Assembly (NCBI RefSeq): GCF_000519045.1
Contig: NZ_KI912532.1
Coordinates: 1,922,001-1,986,000 of the forward strand
Origin: Dechloromonas agitata is5
GTDB lineage: Bacteria > Pseudomonadota > Gammaproteobacteria > Burkholderiales > Rhodocyclaceae
Length of the DNA stretch: 64,000 bases
Reading direction: 5' to 3'
A program made the translations under genes and the position numbers. Positions within the stretch are counted from its first letter, which is position 1, and every line of letters begins with the position of its first letter. The notes beneath the pieces are model-generated. The model was given only the letters and a program-made list of their open reading frames with translations. It was not told the origin of the DNA and did no database searches. Below, piece after piece: positions 1 to 9,946 of this stretch.

Positions 1-3000
1 GCCGGTATCGGCGATTTCGACGCATACCGCGTCGTCGCCCTGGCGGCGGGTACGGATGGTGATCGTTCCCTTGCTCTCGATGGCGTGGCTGGCATTGACC
101 AGCAGATTCATGAAAACCTGATTGAGCTGCGAGATCAGGCAGTGCACCTTGGGGAGGTCGCCATATTCCTTGACCACCTGGCATTTGTATTTCAGTTCGT
201 TCCAGACGATGTTCAGCGTCGAGTCGAGCCCCTGGTGCAGGTCCGCCCACTGCCATTCCTGCTCGCTGACGTGCGAGAAGGTCTTCAGGTCCTGGACGAT
301 CTTGCGTACTCGCGCCAGGCCATCCTTCGATTCGCTCAGCAACTGCACGATGTCGCCGCGCAGGTAGTCGAAATCGCGCTCCTCGCGCAGACGGGCGATG
401 GCAGCCTGGCGGGTGGCCAGGTCGCCTTCCACGGCCAGGCTGTGGTCGTAGGCGTCGATGATCTCCATCACGTCGCGCAGGTAGCTTTCCAGGGTGCCAA
501 GGTTGGAATGGACGAAGCCGATCGGGTTGTTCAGCTCATGGGCGATGCCCGCCGCCAGCTGGCCGATGGAGGCCATCTTTTCCGATTGCAGCAGCTGGTT
601 GTGGGCTTCTTCCAGGCGCTTGTTCAACTGGCGCTGGGCGGCCAGCGTGGCGGTCAATTCCTCGGTCTGGGCTCGGCGTTCGGTGATGTCAGTCACCACC
701 CCGTCGTAGAAATCGACGCCGCCGCTGGCGTTGCGCCCGACCTGGGTGCGGTCGGAAACCCAGATGACCCGGCCGTCGCCGGTCAGCAGGCGGTATTCCT
801 GCAGGTAGTCGTTGCGCCCTTCGGCCGTGTAACGGCTCACTTCGTCGATGACACGAGCCAGGTCGTCCGGGTGCACCATGTCGGCGAAAGCGGGTTTGCC
901 GGCCATCAATCCGGCGACGGTGTAGCCCCAACGGGTGACGTTGTCGGAAACGAAAATCACCGGCCAGCCCGCCGTTGCCCGCCAGCGGAAGCAGACCACG
1001 GGGCTGGCGTTCACCACCTGCAGCGCGACGTGCAGGGCCTGGTCGATGCGGTGCTGGCTGGCGATACGCCAGCTGGTGTTGGCCATCAACTGGATGGTTT
1101 CGATGTCCTGCAGCGTGTAGGGCTCGGGCTTGTCGGCGACGCAGACCAGCAGCTGGATGCCATCCTCGCCGTAGACCGGAACACCGGCCAGGCGGCTGGG
1201 TGCGGTGCCGGGCGGCAGGCAGGCGTCGTTTTCGCCGGCCGGGTAGGCGTCGATCAGGATGGGCTGGCGCAGGCGCAGCGCATCGGCCCATTGCCCGGCC
1301 TGGCTGAGCCGGCATGCGATGGGGCCTGCGCCGTCCGGCGGGGCGGGCCAGCAGGCCGCGAGTTGCAGCAGGTCGCCACCATCGCCGATGGCATAGGCGA
1401 AACCGGTGCTGCTGCCGGTGAATTCGGCGATGCTGCCGAGTACATGGCGGAGGAATTCCGCCTCCTCCATTTGCTTGCGCAGCCAGGGCAGTTCGAGCAG
1501 GGCATGGGCCCGGCGGGTCTGCTGGTCGAGCAGGGCCTCCGATTCGCGGCGTGCCGTGATGTCGGTGGCCACGCCGTCCCACTCGCTCTTGCCATCCGGC
1601 TGGCGCCGCGGGCGGGAGCGCACCTGCAGCCAGCGCCAGGTGCCGTCCGGCCGGCGGACGCGGAATTCCTGCTGGAAGTCGGACTGCTCGCGGTCGCTGT
1701 CGGCGATGGCCTGCCGCAGGCCCGGCAGGTGGGCGGGGTCGACCGAGCCGAACAGCGGCGCGGTGCCGGCCAGGATTTCTTCGGCCGGCATGCCATGCAC
1801 CTGTGCGACGCCGGAGCTGAGATAGGTGAATTGCAGATGGCCATCCGGGCCTGCGCGGCACTGGAACAGGTAGCTGTCGGGCAGGTTGTCGCCCAGCCGG
1901 CGCAGGCGCTCCTCGCTGGCGCGGACGGCCTTTTCGGCCGCGATGCGCTCGCTGATGTCTTCGACGATGGTGAGGATGGAGTCGACGCTGCCGTCCGGGC
2001 GACGGATGGCCTGGGCCGCGACGCGCGTTTCGACGGCCTGGCCATCGGCGCGCAGGTAGCGTTTCTCCAACTCGAAGCCGTCGCTTTCGCCGCGCATAAT
2101 TCGTTCGAAGGCGGCCAGGCTGGCCGGCAGGTCGTCGGGGTGGGTCAGTTCCTCCCAGGTCTTGCCGCGCAGTGCCTCGGGCGGATAACCGAGAATCCGG
2201 CTCATCGCCGGATTGACGGCCACCCAGCGCTTGTCGGGGCAGTTGATCGACATGCCGACCATGGCTCGCTGGAAATAGGCGCGGAAGCGCGTCTCGGTCG
2301 AGTCCCGCTGCAGCTTGCCGCGCGCCAGGGCGGCCGATGCCGCCGCGGCCAGGGCGAGGAGCAGCCCGGCCAAGGGGACGATTTGCTTGTCGTCGAACAG
2401 GCCGGGCAGGGCGCTGGCCGGCAGCAGGGCAATGACCTTCCAGGAAGGTCCGTCGGCCAGTCCGCGGGTGGCCCGGTCGGGCTGGTCCAGCAGGCCGCGC
2501 GCGGCGTGGGTGGTGGCGACGGTCCACAAGCCGGCGCTGTCGGCGAATTGCCCGGCTTCCATGTCCCGGATGCGGGCCCAGCTTGCCGGGTAGCGGTGGG
2601 CCAGGCTGAGCTCGGGTTTGCCGAGCATGAAGCCCCATTCGTCCTCGCGCCGGGGGGCGAGCAGGAAATGGCCTTCCGGGTTGACGACCATCAGGTGGTT
2701 GGCGGCTTGGGCGGTCACGTCGGCCACGTAGCCGAGCATTTCGCCGGCGCGATAGTTGAGGACGAGGAGGGCGCGCGTCCGGCCCTGGCTGTCGGCCAGC
2801 GGCATGGCCAGGCGCAGGGTTGGGCGATGGGGCGTTTCGAGCTGGCCGTTTTCGACATTCAGGTCGAGCGGCGAAACGTAGATGCTGCCGGCGGGCAGGC
2901 CGATGCTGTCGCGGAAGTAATAGCGGTCGGCCTTGTTCTGCAATTGCGCCGGCGCGCGGATGCGGGCCTGCTGGCCATCGTGGTCGATACGGACGATTTC

Positions 3001-3342
3001 CTGGCCGGCCGGATCAAGCAGGCGGACCTGGTCGTAGGCGGCGCGAGCCTCGGCAAAACCGAGGAAATCCTCGGCGATGCGGCCGAGTTCCTGCGGTTCG
3101 CCCTGCTCGAGGTAGCGCTTCAGCGCCCGGCTGGTGGCGACGAGGCGCAGATCGCGGCCGACGATGAGCAGTCGGCGGTCAAGCATGCCGGCCCCGAGGC
3201 GGACGTTGAGCTGCTCGGCCGCTTCGCGGTGGCTGCGCTCGGCATCGCGATGGCTGTCGGCATAGAAATAGCTGACGAGCACAATGATGCCGGTCAATGG
3301 CAGGAAATAGCGCAGGAAGGCGAGGATGCTCTTACGGTTCAC
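1..3342 (-). CDS. PAS/GAF sensor histidine kinase, cut by left edge
   Basis: Membrane histidine kinase; the 3' end lies outside the window, and 1114 codons are visible. The start is a GTG at 3342 that overlaps the stop of the upstream gene by 11 bp. Order: N-terminal membrane segment (about residues 8-27), a periplasmic Cache-like sensor, a second membrane segment (about 317-335), two PAS domains, a GAF-like segment (about 615-755), another PAS, then HisKA with the phospho-acceptor His near 935 (motif AHELNNP) and HATPase_c. The window ends just after the VEIADTG box of the ATPase. It is the last of three overlapping signalling genes on the minus strand, so it probably works with the REC-bearing neighbours. 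The ligand is unknown. Confidence 0.88.
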   Translation of the reverse strand, partial: MNRKSILAFLRYFLPLTGIIVLVSYFYADSHRDAERSHREAAEQLNVRLGAGMLDRRLLIVGRDLRLVATSRALKRYLEQGEPQELGRIAEDFLGFAEARAAYDQVRLLDPAGQEIVRIDHDGQQARIRAPAQLQNKADRYYFRDSIGLPAGSIYVSPLDLNVENGQLETPHRPTLRLAMPLADSQGRTRALLVLNYRAGEMLGYVADVTAQAANHLMVVNPEGHFLLAPRREDEWGFMLGKPELSLAHRYPASWARIRDMEAGQFADSAGLWTVATTHAARGLLDQPDRATRGLADGPSWKVIALLPASALPGLFDDKQIVPLAGLLLALAAAASAALARGKLQRDSTETRFRAYFQRAMVGMSINCPDKRWVAVNPAMSRILGYPPEALRGKTWEELTHPDDLPASLAAFERIMRGESDGFELEKRYLRADGQAVETRVAAQAIRRPDGSVDSILTIVEDISERIAAEKAVRASEERLRRLGDNLPDSYLFQCRAGPDGHLQFTYLSSGVAQVHGMPAEEILAGTAPLFGSVDPAHLPGLRQAIADSDREQSDFQQEFRVRRPDGTWRWLQVRSRPRRQPDGKSEWDGVATDITARRESEALLDQQTRRAHALLELPWLRKQMEEAEFLRHVLGSIAEFTGSSTGFAYAIGDGGDLLQLAACWPAPPDGAGPIACRLSQAGQWADALRLRQPILIDAYPAGENDACLPPGTAPSRLAGVPVYGEDGIQLLVCVADKPEPYTLQDIETIQLMANTSWRIASQHRIDQALHVALQVVNASPVVCFRWRATAGWPVIFVSDNVTRWGYTVAGLMAGKPAFADMVHPDDLARVIDEVSRYTAEGRNDYLQEYRLLTGDGRVIWVSDRTQVGRNASGGVDFYDGVVTDITERRAQTEELTATLAAQRQLNKRLEEAHNQLLQSEKMASIGQLAAGIAHELNNPIGFVHSNLGTLESYLRDVMEIIDAYDHSLAVEGDLATRQAAIARLREERDFDYLRGDIVQLLSESKDGLARVRKIVQDLKTFSHVSEQEWQWADLHQGLDSTLNIVWNELKYKCQVVKEYGDLPKVHCLISQLNQVFMNLLVNASHAIESKGTITIRTRRQGDDAVCVEIADTG

Positions 3343-6310
3343 CGGAATTCTCGCTGAAGCTTTGCTCCTCGTTGAGATGCGCCATGCGGAAGGCCTCGCG
3401 GATCTGCTCGCGCAGCTGGTCGTCATCCCAGGGCTTGGTCAGGAACTTGTAGATGGCGCCATGGTTGATTGCGTCGGTCACCGACTGCAGGTCGGTATAG
3501 CCGGTGAGCACCAGGCGGATGGTCGCCGGGTAGATCTGGCGGACGCGGGAGAGGAACTCGGTACCCGACATGTCCGGCATGCGCTGGTCGGAGATCACCA
3601 CCTGGATCGGTTGTTGGGCGAGTATCTCGAAGGCCTCGGTCGGCGAGGTGGCGGTCAGGATGGTGTAGCCTTCGCGGCGCAGCAGGCGGGTCAGCGAACT
3701 CAGGATGTGCGGCTCGTCATCGACCAGCAGCAGCGTCTTTTCCTGCGGTGCGACGGGCACGGCGAGCGGCAGCAGCTTGTTGTTGCGGAGCAGGGGGGCG
3801 AATTCGTCCGGCGGCAGCGGGCGGCTGAACAGGTAGCCCTGGATCGCGTCGCACCGCCGGCTGCGCAGGAAGCTGGCCTGGGCCTCGGTTTCGACGCCTT
3901 CGGCGAGGACCGACAGGTTGAGGCTGCGGCCCATGACGATGGCGGCCGAGGCGATGGCCGCATTGACCGGGTTGTTGACGATGTCGCGCACGAAGGCCTG
4001 GTCGATCTTGATCTTGTCGAAGGGAAAGCGCGACAGGTAGGCGAGCGACGAGTAGCCGGTGCCGAAATCGTCGAGCGACAGCTTGATGCCGAGTGCCTTC
4101 AGCTTGCGGCACATGGCGACGGCTTCGGCGACATCGTCGATGAAGGCGCTCTCGGTGATTTCCAGTTCGAGCGCCGAGGCCGGCAGGCCGCTCTCGGCCA
4201 GCGCGGCGGCGACCTGTGCGGGCAGGTCGGCCTGGCGGAACTGGCGGGGCGACAGGTTCACGGCGACATGCAGCGGCAGCAGGCCGAGATCGAGCCAGGC
4301 CTTGGTTTGCCGGCAGGCGGTGCGCAGCACCCAGTCGCCGATCTGGACGATCAGGCCGGTTTCCTCGGCGATCGGGATGAACTCGACGGGGGGCACCGGG
4401 CCGAGCTGGGCCGAATTCCAGCGCAGCAGGGCCTCCATGCCGATCATGTGACCACTCTCCAGGCTGACCTGCGGCTGGTAATGCACGCTGAACTCGTCGT
4501 TGGCGAGGGCGGTGCGGAGCGCCGTTTCGATCGACAGGCGGCGGGCGGCGTCGGCGTCCATTTCCGGCGAATAGAAGTTGAAGGTGTTGCGCCCGGACTG
4601 CTTGGCGCGCAGCAGGGCAGCATCGGCCGAGCGGAGCATGGCCTCGACGGTTTCGCCGTCCTTGGGGAAGACGCTGATGCCGATGCTGGCCGTGATCGCC
4701 ACCGACTGCCCGGCTACCATGAACGGCACCGAGATGGCGTCCAACATGCGCTGGGCGAGGGCCAGGGCGTCCCGTTCGTGGCTCAGGTTGGCCATCACGA
4801 AACCGAATTCGTTGCCGGCCCGGCGGCCCACGGTGTCCCCCTCGCGTACCTGCAGCTTGAGGCGGCGGGTGACCTCGACCAGGATTTCATCGCCGGCCGG
4901 CGGGCCGAGCGTGTCATTGACCAGGCGGAAGCGGTTGAGGTCAAGCAGGATCAGCGCCGTACCCCGCTCGAAGCGGCGGGCAGTGAGCAGCGCCTGTTGC
5001 AGGCGGTCGTCGAACAGGGTGCGGTTGGGCAGTTCGGTTAGTGTGTCGTAGCTCGACAGAAAGTTGATGCGTTCGGCTGCCGCCTGGCGTTCCGATAGGT
5101 CGCTGAAGATGCCGACATAGTGCGACGCGACGCCGCCGGCCTGGCGCAGGCTGCTGATCGAGAGCCATTCGGTGACCAGGGAACCGTCCTTGTGGCGATT
5201 GGTGATTTCGCCCTGCCAGTTGCCGTACTGGTGGATGGCCCGCCACATCTCGGCATAGAAGGCGGCCCCATGGACGCCGGACTTGAGCAGGCGGGGTGTC
5301 TGGCCGATGGCTTCGGCGGCGGTGTAGCCGGTGATCTGGCTGAACGCATCATTGATGCGCAGGATGCGGCTCTCGGCATCGGTGATGCAGATGCCCTGGC
5401 CGATGCCGGTGAATACCAGATCGGCCAGGCGATGTTCGGCTTCGGCCTGTTTGCGCTCGGTGATGTCGAGCAGGGTGCCGATCATCAGCGCCGGCTGGCC
5501 GGCGGCGTCGAATTCGACCGTCCGGCCGCGCGATTCGACCCAGCGCCAGTCGCCATCGTGGTGACGGATGCGGAATTCGGCAACCAAGGCTTCGTCGCGG
5601 CGAGGATGGGCGACCAGCGCCTCGATGACCGGACGATCCTCAGGGTGGATCAGGTTCATGAACTCGGCTACCGCTTCCGGTTCCCGGGCATAGCCGAGCA
5701 TCTGGCGCAGGCCTTCGCTCCAGCGGTTGCGGTCGTGGGCATGGTCGTGCTCCCAGATGCCGAAACCGGTCCGCTCCAGGGCCAGGGTCAGATGGCGCTT
5801 CAGCTGAGTGTTCTCGGCGACGCGCCGGTCCACTTCCTTTTCCAGCCAGGCTTTCTGGTTGGCGAGTAGCCACTGGGCGCGGCTAGCTTCGAGGTGGGCC
5901 CGCATGCGGGCGATCAGCACCGGCATCTTGACCGGCTTGGTCAGGTAGTCGGCCGCCCCTTCGCGAATGCCCCTTTCCTCCTCCAGTTCGTCGGTTTGCG
6001 CGGTGACGAAAATGACCGGGATGTCGCGGGTTTCCGGCATCTTGCGCAATTCGGCGAGGACGGCGTGGCCATCCATGTCGGGCATCATGATGTCGAGCAG
6101 GATCAGGTCCGGCCGTGGTTCGAGGCGGGCGAAGCGCAGGGCGGTCTGACCGCAGTTGGCGACCCGGGCGTTGGCCCCGCCGCAGCGCACCATTTCGGCC
6201 AGGGTCTCCAGATTGAGCGGCGTGTCGTCGACGACGAGGATCAGCGGCTTGTCACCGTTGGCGCCTGCCAGGGGCAGATCGGGAAAAATGGAGGGGGTAT
6301 CCGTGCTCAC
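3332..6310 (-). CDS. REC-PAS-PAS-GGDEF(degenerate)-EAL-REC cyclic-di-GMP protein
   Basis: Cytoplasmic response-regulator protein of about 992 residues. The start is the GTG at 6310, which overlaps the upstream kinase stop as GTGA; the frame stays open upstream, but that stretch is Arg/Pro-rich noise. An N-terminal REC has its phospho-Asp near 73 (LLDIMMPDMDG). Two PAS domains follow, then a GGDEF domain whose signature reads AGNEF, so cyclase activity is doubtful. An EAL domain with an intact EALLRW motif (about 600-850) supports phosphodiesterase activity. A second C-terminal REC carries SDQRMPDMSG and resembles the RpfG-type receiver. Two receivers flanking the output suggest input from both kinases that surround it. 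Net c-di-GMP hydrolysis is inferred, not shown. Confidence 0.92.
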   Translation of the reverse strand: MSTDTPSIFPDLPLAGANGDKPLILVVDDTPLNLETLAEMVRCGGANARVANCGQTALRFARLEPRPDLILLDIMMPDMDGHAVLAELRKMPETRDIPVIFVTAQTDELEEERGIREGAADYLTKPVKMPVLIARMRAHLEASRAQWLLANQKAWLEKEVDRRVAENTQLKRHLTLALERTGFGIWEHDHAHDRNRWSEGLRQMLGYAREPEAVAEFMNLIHPEDRPVIEALVAHPRRDEALVAEFRIRHHDGDWRWVESRGRTVEFDAAGQPALMIGTLLDITERKQAEAEHRLADLVFTGIGQGICITDAESRILRINDAFSQITGYTAAEAIGQTPRLLKSGVHGAAFYAEMWRAIHQYGNWQGEITNRHKDGSLVTEWLSISSLRQAGGVASHYVGIFSDLSERQAAAERINFLSSYDTLTELPNRTLFDDRLQQALLTARRFERGTALILLDLNRFRLVNDTLGPPAGDEILVEVTRRLKLQVREGDTVGRRAGNEFGFVMANLSHERDALALAQRMLDAISVPFMVAGQSVAITASIGISVFPKDGETVEAMLRSADAALLRAKQSGRNTFNFYSPEMDADAARRLSIETALRTALANDEFSVHYQPQVSLESGHMIGMEALLRWNSAQLGPVPPVEFIPIAEETGLIVQIGDWVLRTACRQTKAWLDLGLLPLHVAVNLSPRQFRQADLPAQVAAALAESGLPASALELEITESAFIDDVAEAVAMCRKLKALGIKLSLDDFGTGYSSLAYLSRFPFDKIKIDQAFVRDIVNNPVNAAIASAAIVMGRSLNLSVLAEGVETEAQASFLRSRRCDAIQGYLFSRPLPPDEFAPLLRNNKLLPLAVPVAPQEKTLLLVDDEPHILSSLTRLLRREGYTILTATSPTEAFEILAQQPIQVVISDQRMPDMSGTEFLSRVRQIYPATIRLVLTGYTDLQSVTDAINHGAIYKFLTKPWDDDQLREQIREAFRMAHLNEEQSFSENSGEP

Positions 6311-9300
6311 GACGTCACTCCGTATTGCGCTTGTCCGGATGATTCTAGCCCCGCGCCGCCTGCTTGTCCGCCGCGGGCACTGCTTTGCCAGTGCTCGATC
6401 AGGCGGAGCGCATCGTCGTAGGCGTAGCCGGCCATGCTCTGGTCGAGGGCAAGCAGGTCGCCGCCCGGCATGGCTTGGCGGATGGCCGGGCGCAGGGCAG
6501 GGTAAAGATGGCTGGCGGCGATGTCGCCGGTGCGCAGCGCTTGGCACAGCTGGTCGAGTTGCCCGGCCAGTTCGGCCAGGTCGGGCGTGACCTCGGGGGG
6601 CGCATCGGCAACGGCCGGTGCTGCCGGCGCCGCCGGCAACCAGCGGAGCAGCGCGGTGAACAGCATGGCCGGCTCGACCGGCTTGGCGACGAAATCGTTC
6701 ATGCCGGCCTGCCGGGTTTCCTGGCGCACCTGGTCGAAGGCGTTGGCGGTCAGCGCGATGATCGGCACATTCTGGTTCGGACCGGCCTGGCGGATGCGCC
6801 GGGTTGCTTCCAGGCCGTCCATTTCAGGCATCTGGAGATCCATCAGGATCAGGTCGTAGGGGGCCTGCCCGGCCTTGGTGACGGCCTGCCCGCCATCTTC
6901 GGCGGTGTCGACGGTGATGCCGACATCGCCGAGGATCTCGGCGATGATGTCGCGGTTGATCTCGCTGTCCTCGGCGAGCAGGATGCGCCACGGCGGCTCG
7001 CGGCGTAGCGCCTCGCCGTCCAGGTCGGTGGCGTCGACCGGTTGGCGGGCCGTGGTCGTCCGGCCGACGCGGAGGGTGAGCCAGAAGGTGCTGCCCTGGC
7101 CGGGGCTGCTGTCCACCCCGGCATCGCCGCCCATCAGGCGTGCCAGGTGGCGGGAGATGGCGAGGCCGAGGCCAGTGCCACCCAGACGGCGGGTCGAACT
7201 GGTGTCGGCTTGTTCGAAGGCCGTGAACAGCCGGGCCTGGAGGTCCGGTGCGATGCCGTGGCCGGTGTCGGTGACGGCGAAGCGCAGCAGGTAGCTATCG
7301 GGCTGGCGGTCGACGATTTGGCCGTGCAGCCGGATGCTGCCCTGGTCGGTGAATTTGACGGCATTGCCGGCGAAATTGATCAGCGCCTGGCGCAGGCGGG
7401 TCGGGTCGCCGCTGACGAAGGGAGGCAGGTCATCCGTCGCGCAGATCACGGCCAGGCCCTTGCGCCGTGCTTCCTCGCCAATCAGCGAGGCGACGGCGGC
7501 GAGTTCCTCGGTCGGGCTGAAAACGGAGTGATCGAGAGTCATCTTGCCAGCCTCGATCTTCGACAGGTCGAGGACGTTGTTCAGGATGCTGAGCAGGTGT
7601 TTGGCGGCGACGTGGATCTTGCGCACCTTGTCCTGCTGGTCGCCATTGAGCGGTGACTGGCCGAGCAGGAAGCCGAGGCCCATGATGGCGTTCATCGGCG
7701 TGCGGATTTCGTGGCTCATGTTGGCCAGGAAGGTGCTCTTCGCCCGGCTGGCTACCTCCGCCGCCTCCTTGGCCAGGGCCAGTTCCTCGGTGCGCTGCGC
7801 GACCAGGCGTTCCAGGCCGGCCCGGTATTCCTCCAGTTCCTGTTCGTGGTGGCGCAGTTCGGTGATGTCGGTCTTGACCGCCAAGTAATGGCTGATCGTG
7901 CCGTCCGGCTGGCGGATGGGCGAAATGGTCGCCTGTTCGAGGAACTCGCTGCCATCCTTGCGCTTGTTGATCAGTTCGCCGCGCCAGGCCTCGCCGGCAT
8001 GCAGGGCGGACCACAAGGCGGCATAACGCTCGCGCGGCGTCTTGCCGGATTGCAGCAGGCGCGGGTTCCGGCCGACCACTTCCTCTCGGGTGTAGCCGGT
8101 GACGGCCAGGAAAGCATCGTTCACATATTCGATCTTGCCGTCGAGGTCGGTGAAGATGATGCTCTCGGCGCTTTGCTCGACGGCACGGGAGAGCTTGGCG
8201 AGCGCCTCTTCGGCCAGGCGGCTTTGCGTGATGTCGATGGAAATGCCGCACAACCCCCAGGGCGTTTTGCCGTCTTCTTCCCAGAGGGGCGACTTGATCT
8301 CGTGGTAGAAGACACGTTGCCCCTGTGCACCGTTGACGGTGATGATTTCATCGGTGTGCTCCCCGGCCAGCACGCGCCGGTCGACTTCGTGCAGCGCCTC
8401 GACGGTGGCCGGCGGGAAGAATTCGTCATCCGTCTTGCCCTTCACCGACTCGGCATCGGTGCCGAACAGCTTGAGCGTCGCCCGGTTGGCGTAGCGGTAG
8501 CGGCTCGCGGTGTCCTTCAGATAGATGAAGGCCGGTACGTCGTCGAGCGCCTTCTTCAGACGGGTCATTTCGGCCAGCGCTTCGCCGAACTTGCGGTCGA
8601 CCATTTCGTGCAGGAGCAGGCGGGCGGTACCGGCCGAGAGCAGCGTGATGAGCAGCAGGGCGACCAGGCGACGGCGGAACTGTTCCTCGACCAGGTCGAG
8701 CGACTGGGCGGTCGGCACGCCGACGACCAGCAGCAGTTCGCCGTTCGCGACATGCATCGGCGTCATCACGAAAAGGCGTTCGATACCGTCGATATCCCGC
8801 ATGACGACCTTGCTCTGGTGGTCGGCCAATGCTGCGAGAAAGAGCTGGCGGCTTGCCGGATCCAGTTCGTCATCGCTGGATTTTTCGGGGTGGAAATACC
8901 GCGCCACGGCCTTGCCGTCACGGGTCAGGATGCGAGAAGTCCAGTCGGCCGGCAGCGTGGCGAGGTCAGTGAAGCGGTCGAACCAGTTGCTGCTGGTCGA
9001 AGCGAACAGGACGGCATTCGGCAGGGCATAGCCAAAGGCGATGGCCGCCTGGCCTGAGATGCGGCCGACCAGGAAATGGCCGGTGGTCAGACCGGGGGTC
9101 TGGCGGGCCTCGACAAACCAGCCGCGGTCAGCCAGGTTGACCGGTTTGCCTGACGGAATGGCGCTGCAGAAGACATTTCCATCCAGATCGGTTGCTCCGA
9201 GGTTGTGCAGTTCGCCGTGCACGCTCATCAGGCCGCGGGCCAGGCCCTCGCAGGCGAGGGGGTCGCGCCTGGCCATCTCGTCTGCATTGGCCATGGTCTG

Positions 9301-9504
9301 GAGGATCAGCCGGATTTCGCGGATGCTGGCTTCCTCGGCGAATTCGGCGGCCTTCAGCGATAGGCGGGCTTCGAACTCGATCCGGGCCAGGGCTGCGTCG
9401 CGCTCCTGGCGATACTCGCTGAGCGTGAGCAGGATGAGCGGCAGGACGGTCAGGCCGATGACCAGCCAGAGCCGTGTGCTGCGGGAAATCCTGTCGAATT
9501 TCAT
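6307..9504 (-). CDS. Cache-PAS hybrid sensor histidine kinase
   Basis: First gene of the three-gene signalling set, 1065 residues. A membrane segment (about 10-28) and a double-Cache-like periplasmic domain (about 40-280) are followed by a second membrane helix near 290-310. Two PAS domains come next, then HisKA with His598 in [10 protein letters not shown], HATPase_c with the DTGHGI and GGTGLGLAI boxes, and one REC domain with phospho-Asp889 (LMDLQMPEMDG). The C-terminal ~90 residues occupy the place of an Hpt domain, but I see no convincing H-box, so the final acceptor may be a receiver of the downstream protein. The start ATG is supported by the family's N-terminal membrane anchor. The signal sensed is unknown. 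Confidence 0.93.
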   Translation of the reverse strand: MKFDRISRSTRLWLVIGLTVLPLILLTLSEYRQERDAALARIEFEARLSLKAAEFAEEASIREIRLILQTMANADEMARRDPLACEGLARGLMSVHGELHNLGATDLDGNVFCSAIPSGKPVNLADRGWFVEARQTPGLTTGHFLVGRISGQAAIAFGYALPNAVLFASTSSNWFDRFTDLATLPADWTSRILTRDGKAVARYFHPEKSSDDELDPASRQLFLAALADHQSKVVMRDIDGIERLFVMTPMHVANGELLLVVGVPTAQSLDLVEEQFRRRLVALLLITLLSAGTARLLLHEMVDRKFGEALAEMTRLKKALDDVPAFIYLKDTASRYRYANRATLKLFGTDAESVKGKTDDEFFPPATVEALHEVDRRVLAGEHTDEIITVNGAQGQRVFYHEIKSPLWEEDGKTPWGLCGISIDITQSRLAEEALAKLSRAVEQSAESIIFTDLDGKIEYVNDAFLAVTGYTREEVVGRNPRLLQSGKTPRERYAALWSALHAGEAWRGELINKRKDGSEFLEQATISPIRQPDGTISHYLAVKTDITELRHHEQELEEYRAGLERLVAQRTEELALAKEAAEVASRAKSTFLANMSHEIRTPMNAIMGLGFLLGQSPLNGDQQDKVRKIHVAAKHLLSILNNVLDLSKIEAGKMTLDHSVFSPTEELAAVASLIGEEARRKGLAVICATDDLPPFVSGDPTRLRQALINFAGNAVKFTDQGSIRLHGQIVDRQPDSYLLRFAVTDTGHGIAPDLQARLFTAFEQADTSSTRRLGGTGLGLAISRHLARLMGGDAGVDSSPGQGSTFWLTLRVGRTTTARQPVDATDLDGEALRREPPWRILLAEDSEINRDIIAEILGDVGITVDTAEDGGQAVTKAGQAPYDLILMDLQMPEMDGLEATRRIRQAGPNQNVPIIALTANAFDQVRQETRQAGMNDFVAKPVEPAMLFTALLRWLPAAPAAPAVADAPPEVTPDLAELAGQLDQLCQALRTGDIAASHLYPALRPAIRQAMPGGDLLALDQSMAGYAYDDALRLIEHWQSSARGGQAGGAGLESSGQAQYGVTS

Positions 9505-9946
9505 TGTTCTTGTCGTGCCGATGGCCTTGTCGAAAAAGAAGGCTGCTATCCCCCTCCGCCATCCAGCCGATTCCTGGTGTCAGCAGAGAGCGCAGCATGG
9601 GTGGCCATCACTGTCCGGGTGGCGTGCGCCTTCCCGAGCTTTCCCTGTGGTCTTCCGCGTTCTCCGTCCGTCCGGGGATGCCGGCGCTCTTTGTTGAAAA
9701 GTGCCCGGAAGGCGGTTGTTTTGACTTTATTACAGATTTCGGCAGCTTGGGTGTGAATTTTGTCAAAATTTTAAGCTGGAAAATCGCTTTTCAGCGCAAG
9801 GGGGCAGAGAAAATCGAGAGGCTTGCCGAGCGCCATGAAACGCAGCGCCCCCGCATGGCTGGATGGAAAATTTTCCCCTGTGCCGCTCCGCTGAAATGAA
9901 AAAGCCGCCCAAAAGGGGCGGCTGAAGCGGCGGCAGCCGGGGAGGC
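9505..9946. other. 442-bp intergenic region
   Basis: No gene is supported here. It separates the 5' end of the hybrid kinase (transcribed left) from the 3' end of ackA (also transcribed left). The part around 9715-9800 is clearly AT-richer than the surroundings and holds a TTGACA on the minus strand near 9765, but no good -10 lies at the right distance, so a promoter for the signalling operon is likely but not pinned down. The right end contains the ackA terminator. Confidence 0.5.
9896..9923 (-). terminator. Intrinsic terminator of ackA
   Basis: Perfect 8-bp stem AGCCGCCC/GGGCGGCT (9903-9910 with 9916-9923), 5-base loop. Read on the minus strand the stem is followed by TTTTT. It lies 24 bp beyond the ackA stop codon and so ends the fabI-to-ackA transcript. 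Confidence 0.85.

Noticed and set aside
85..5041. Very long plus-strand open frames (1090 and 571 codons)
   Set aside because: They mirror the kinase and GGDEF/EAL genes on the other strand. Their translations have no domains and show the Val/Gly/Ala/Gln bias of antisense frames in high-GC DNA.
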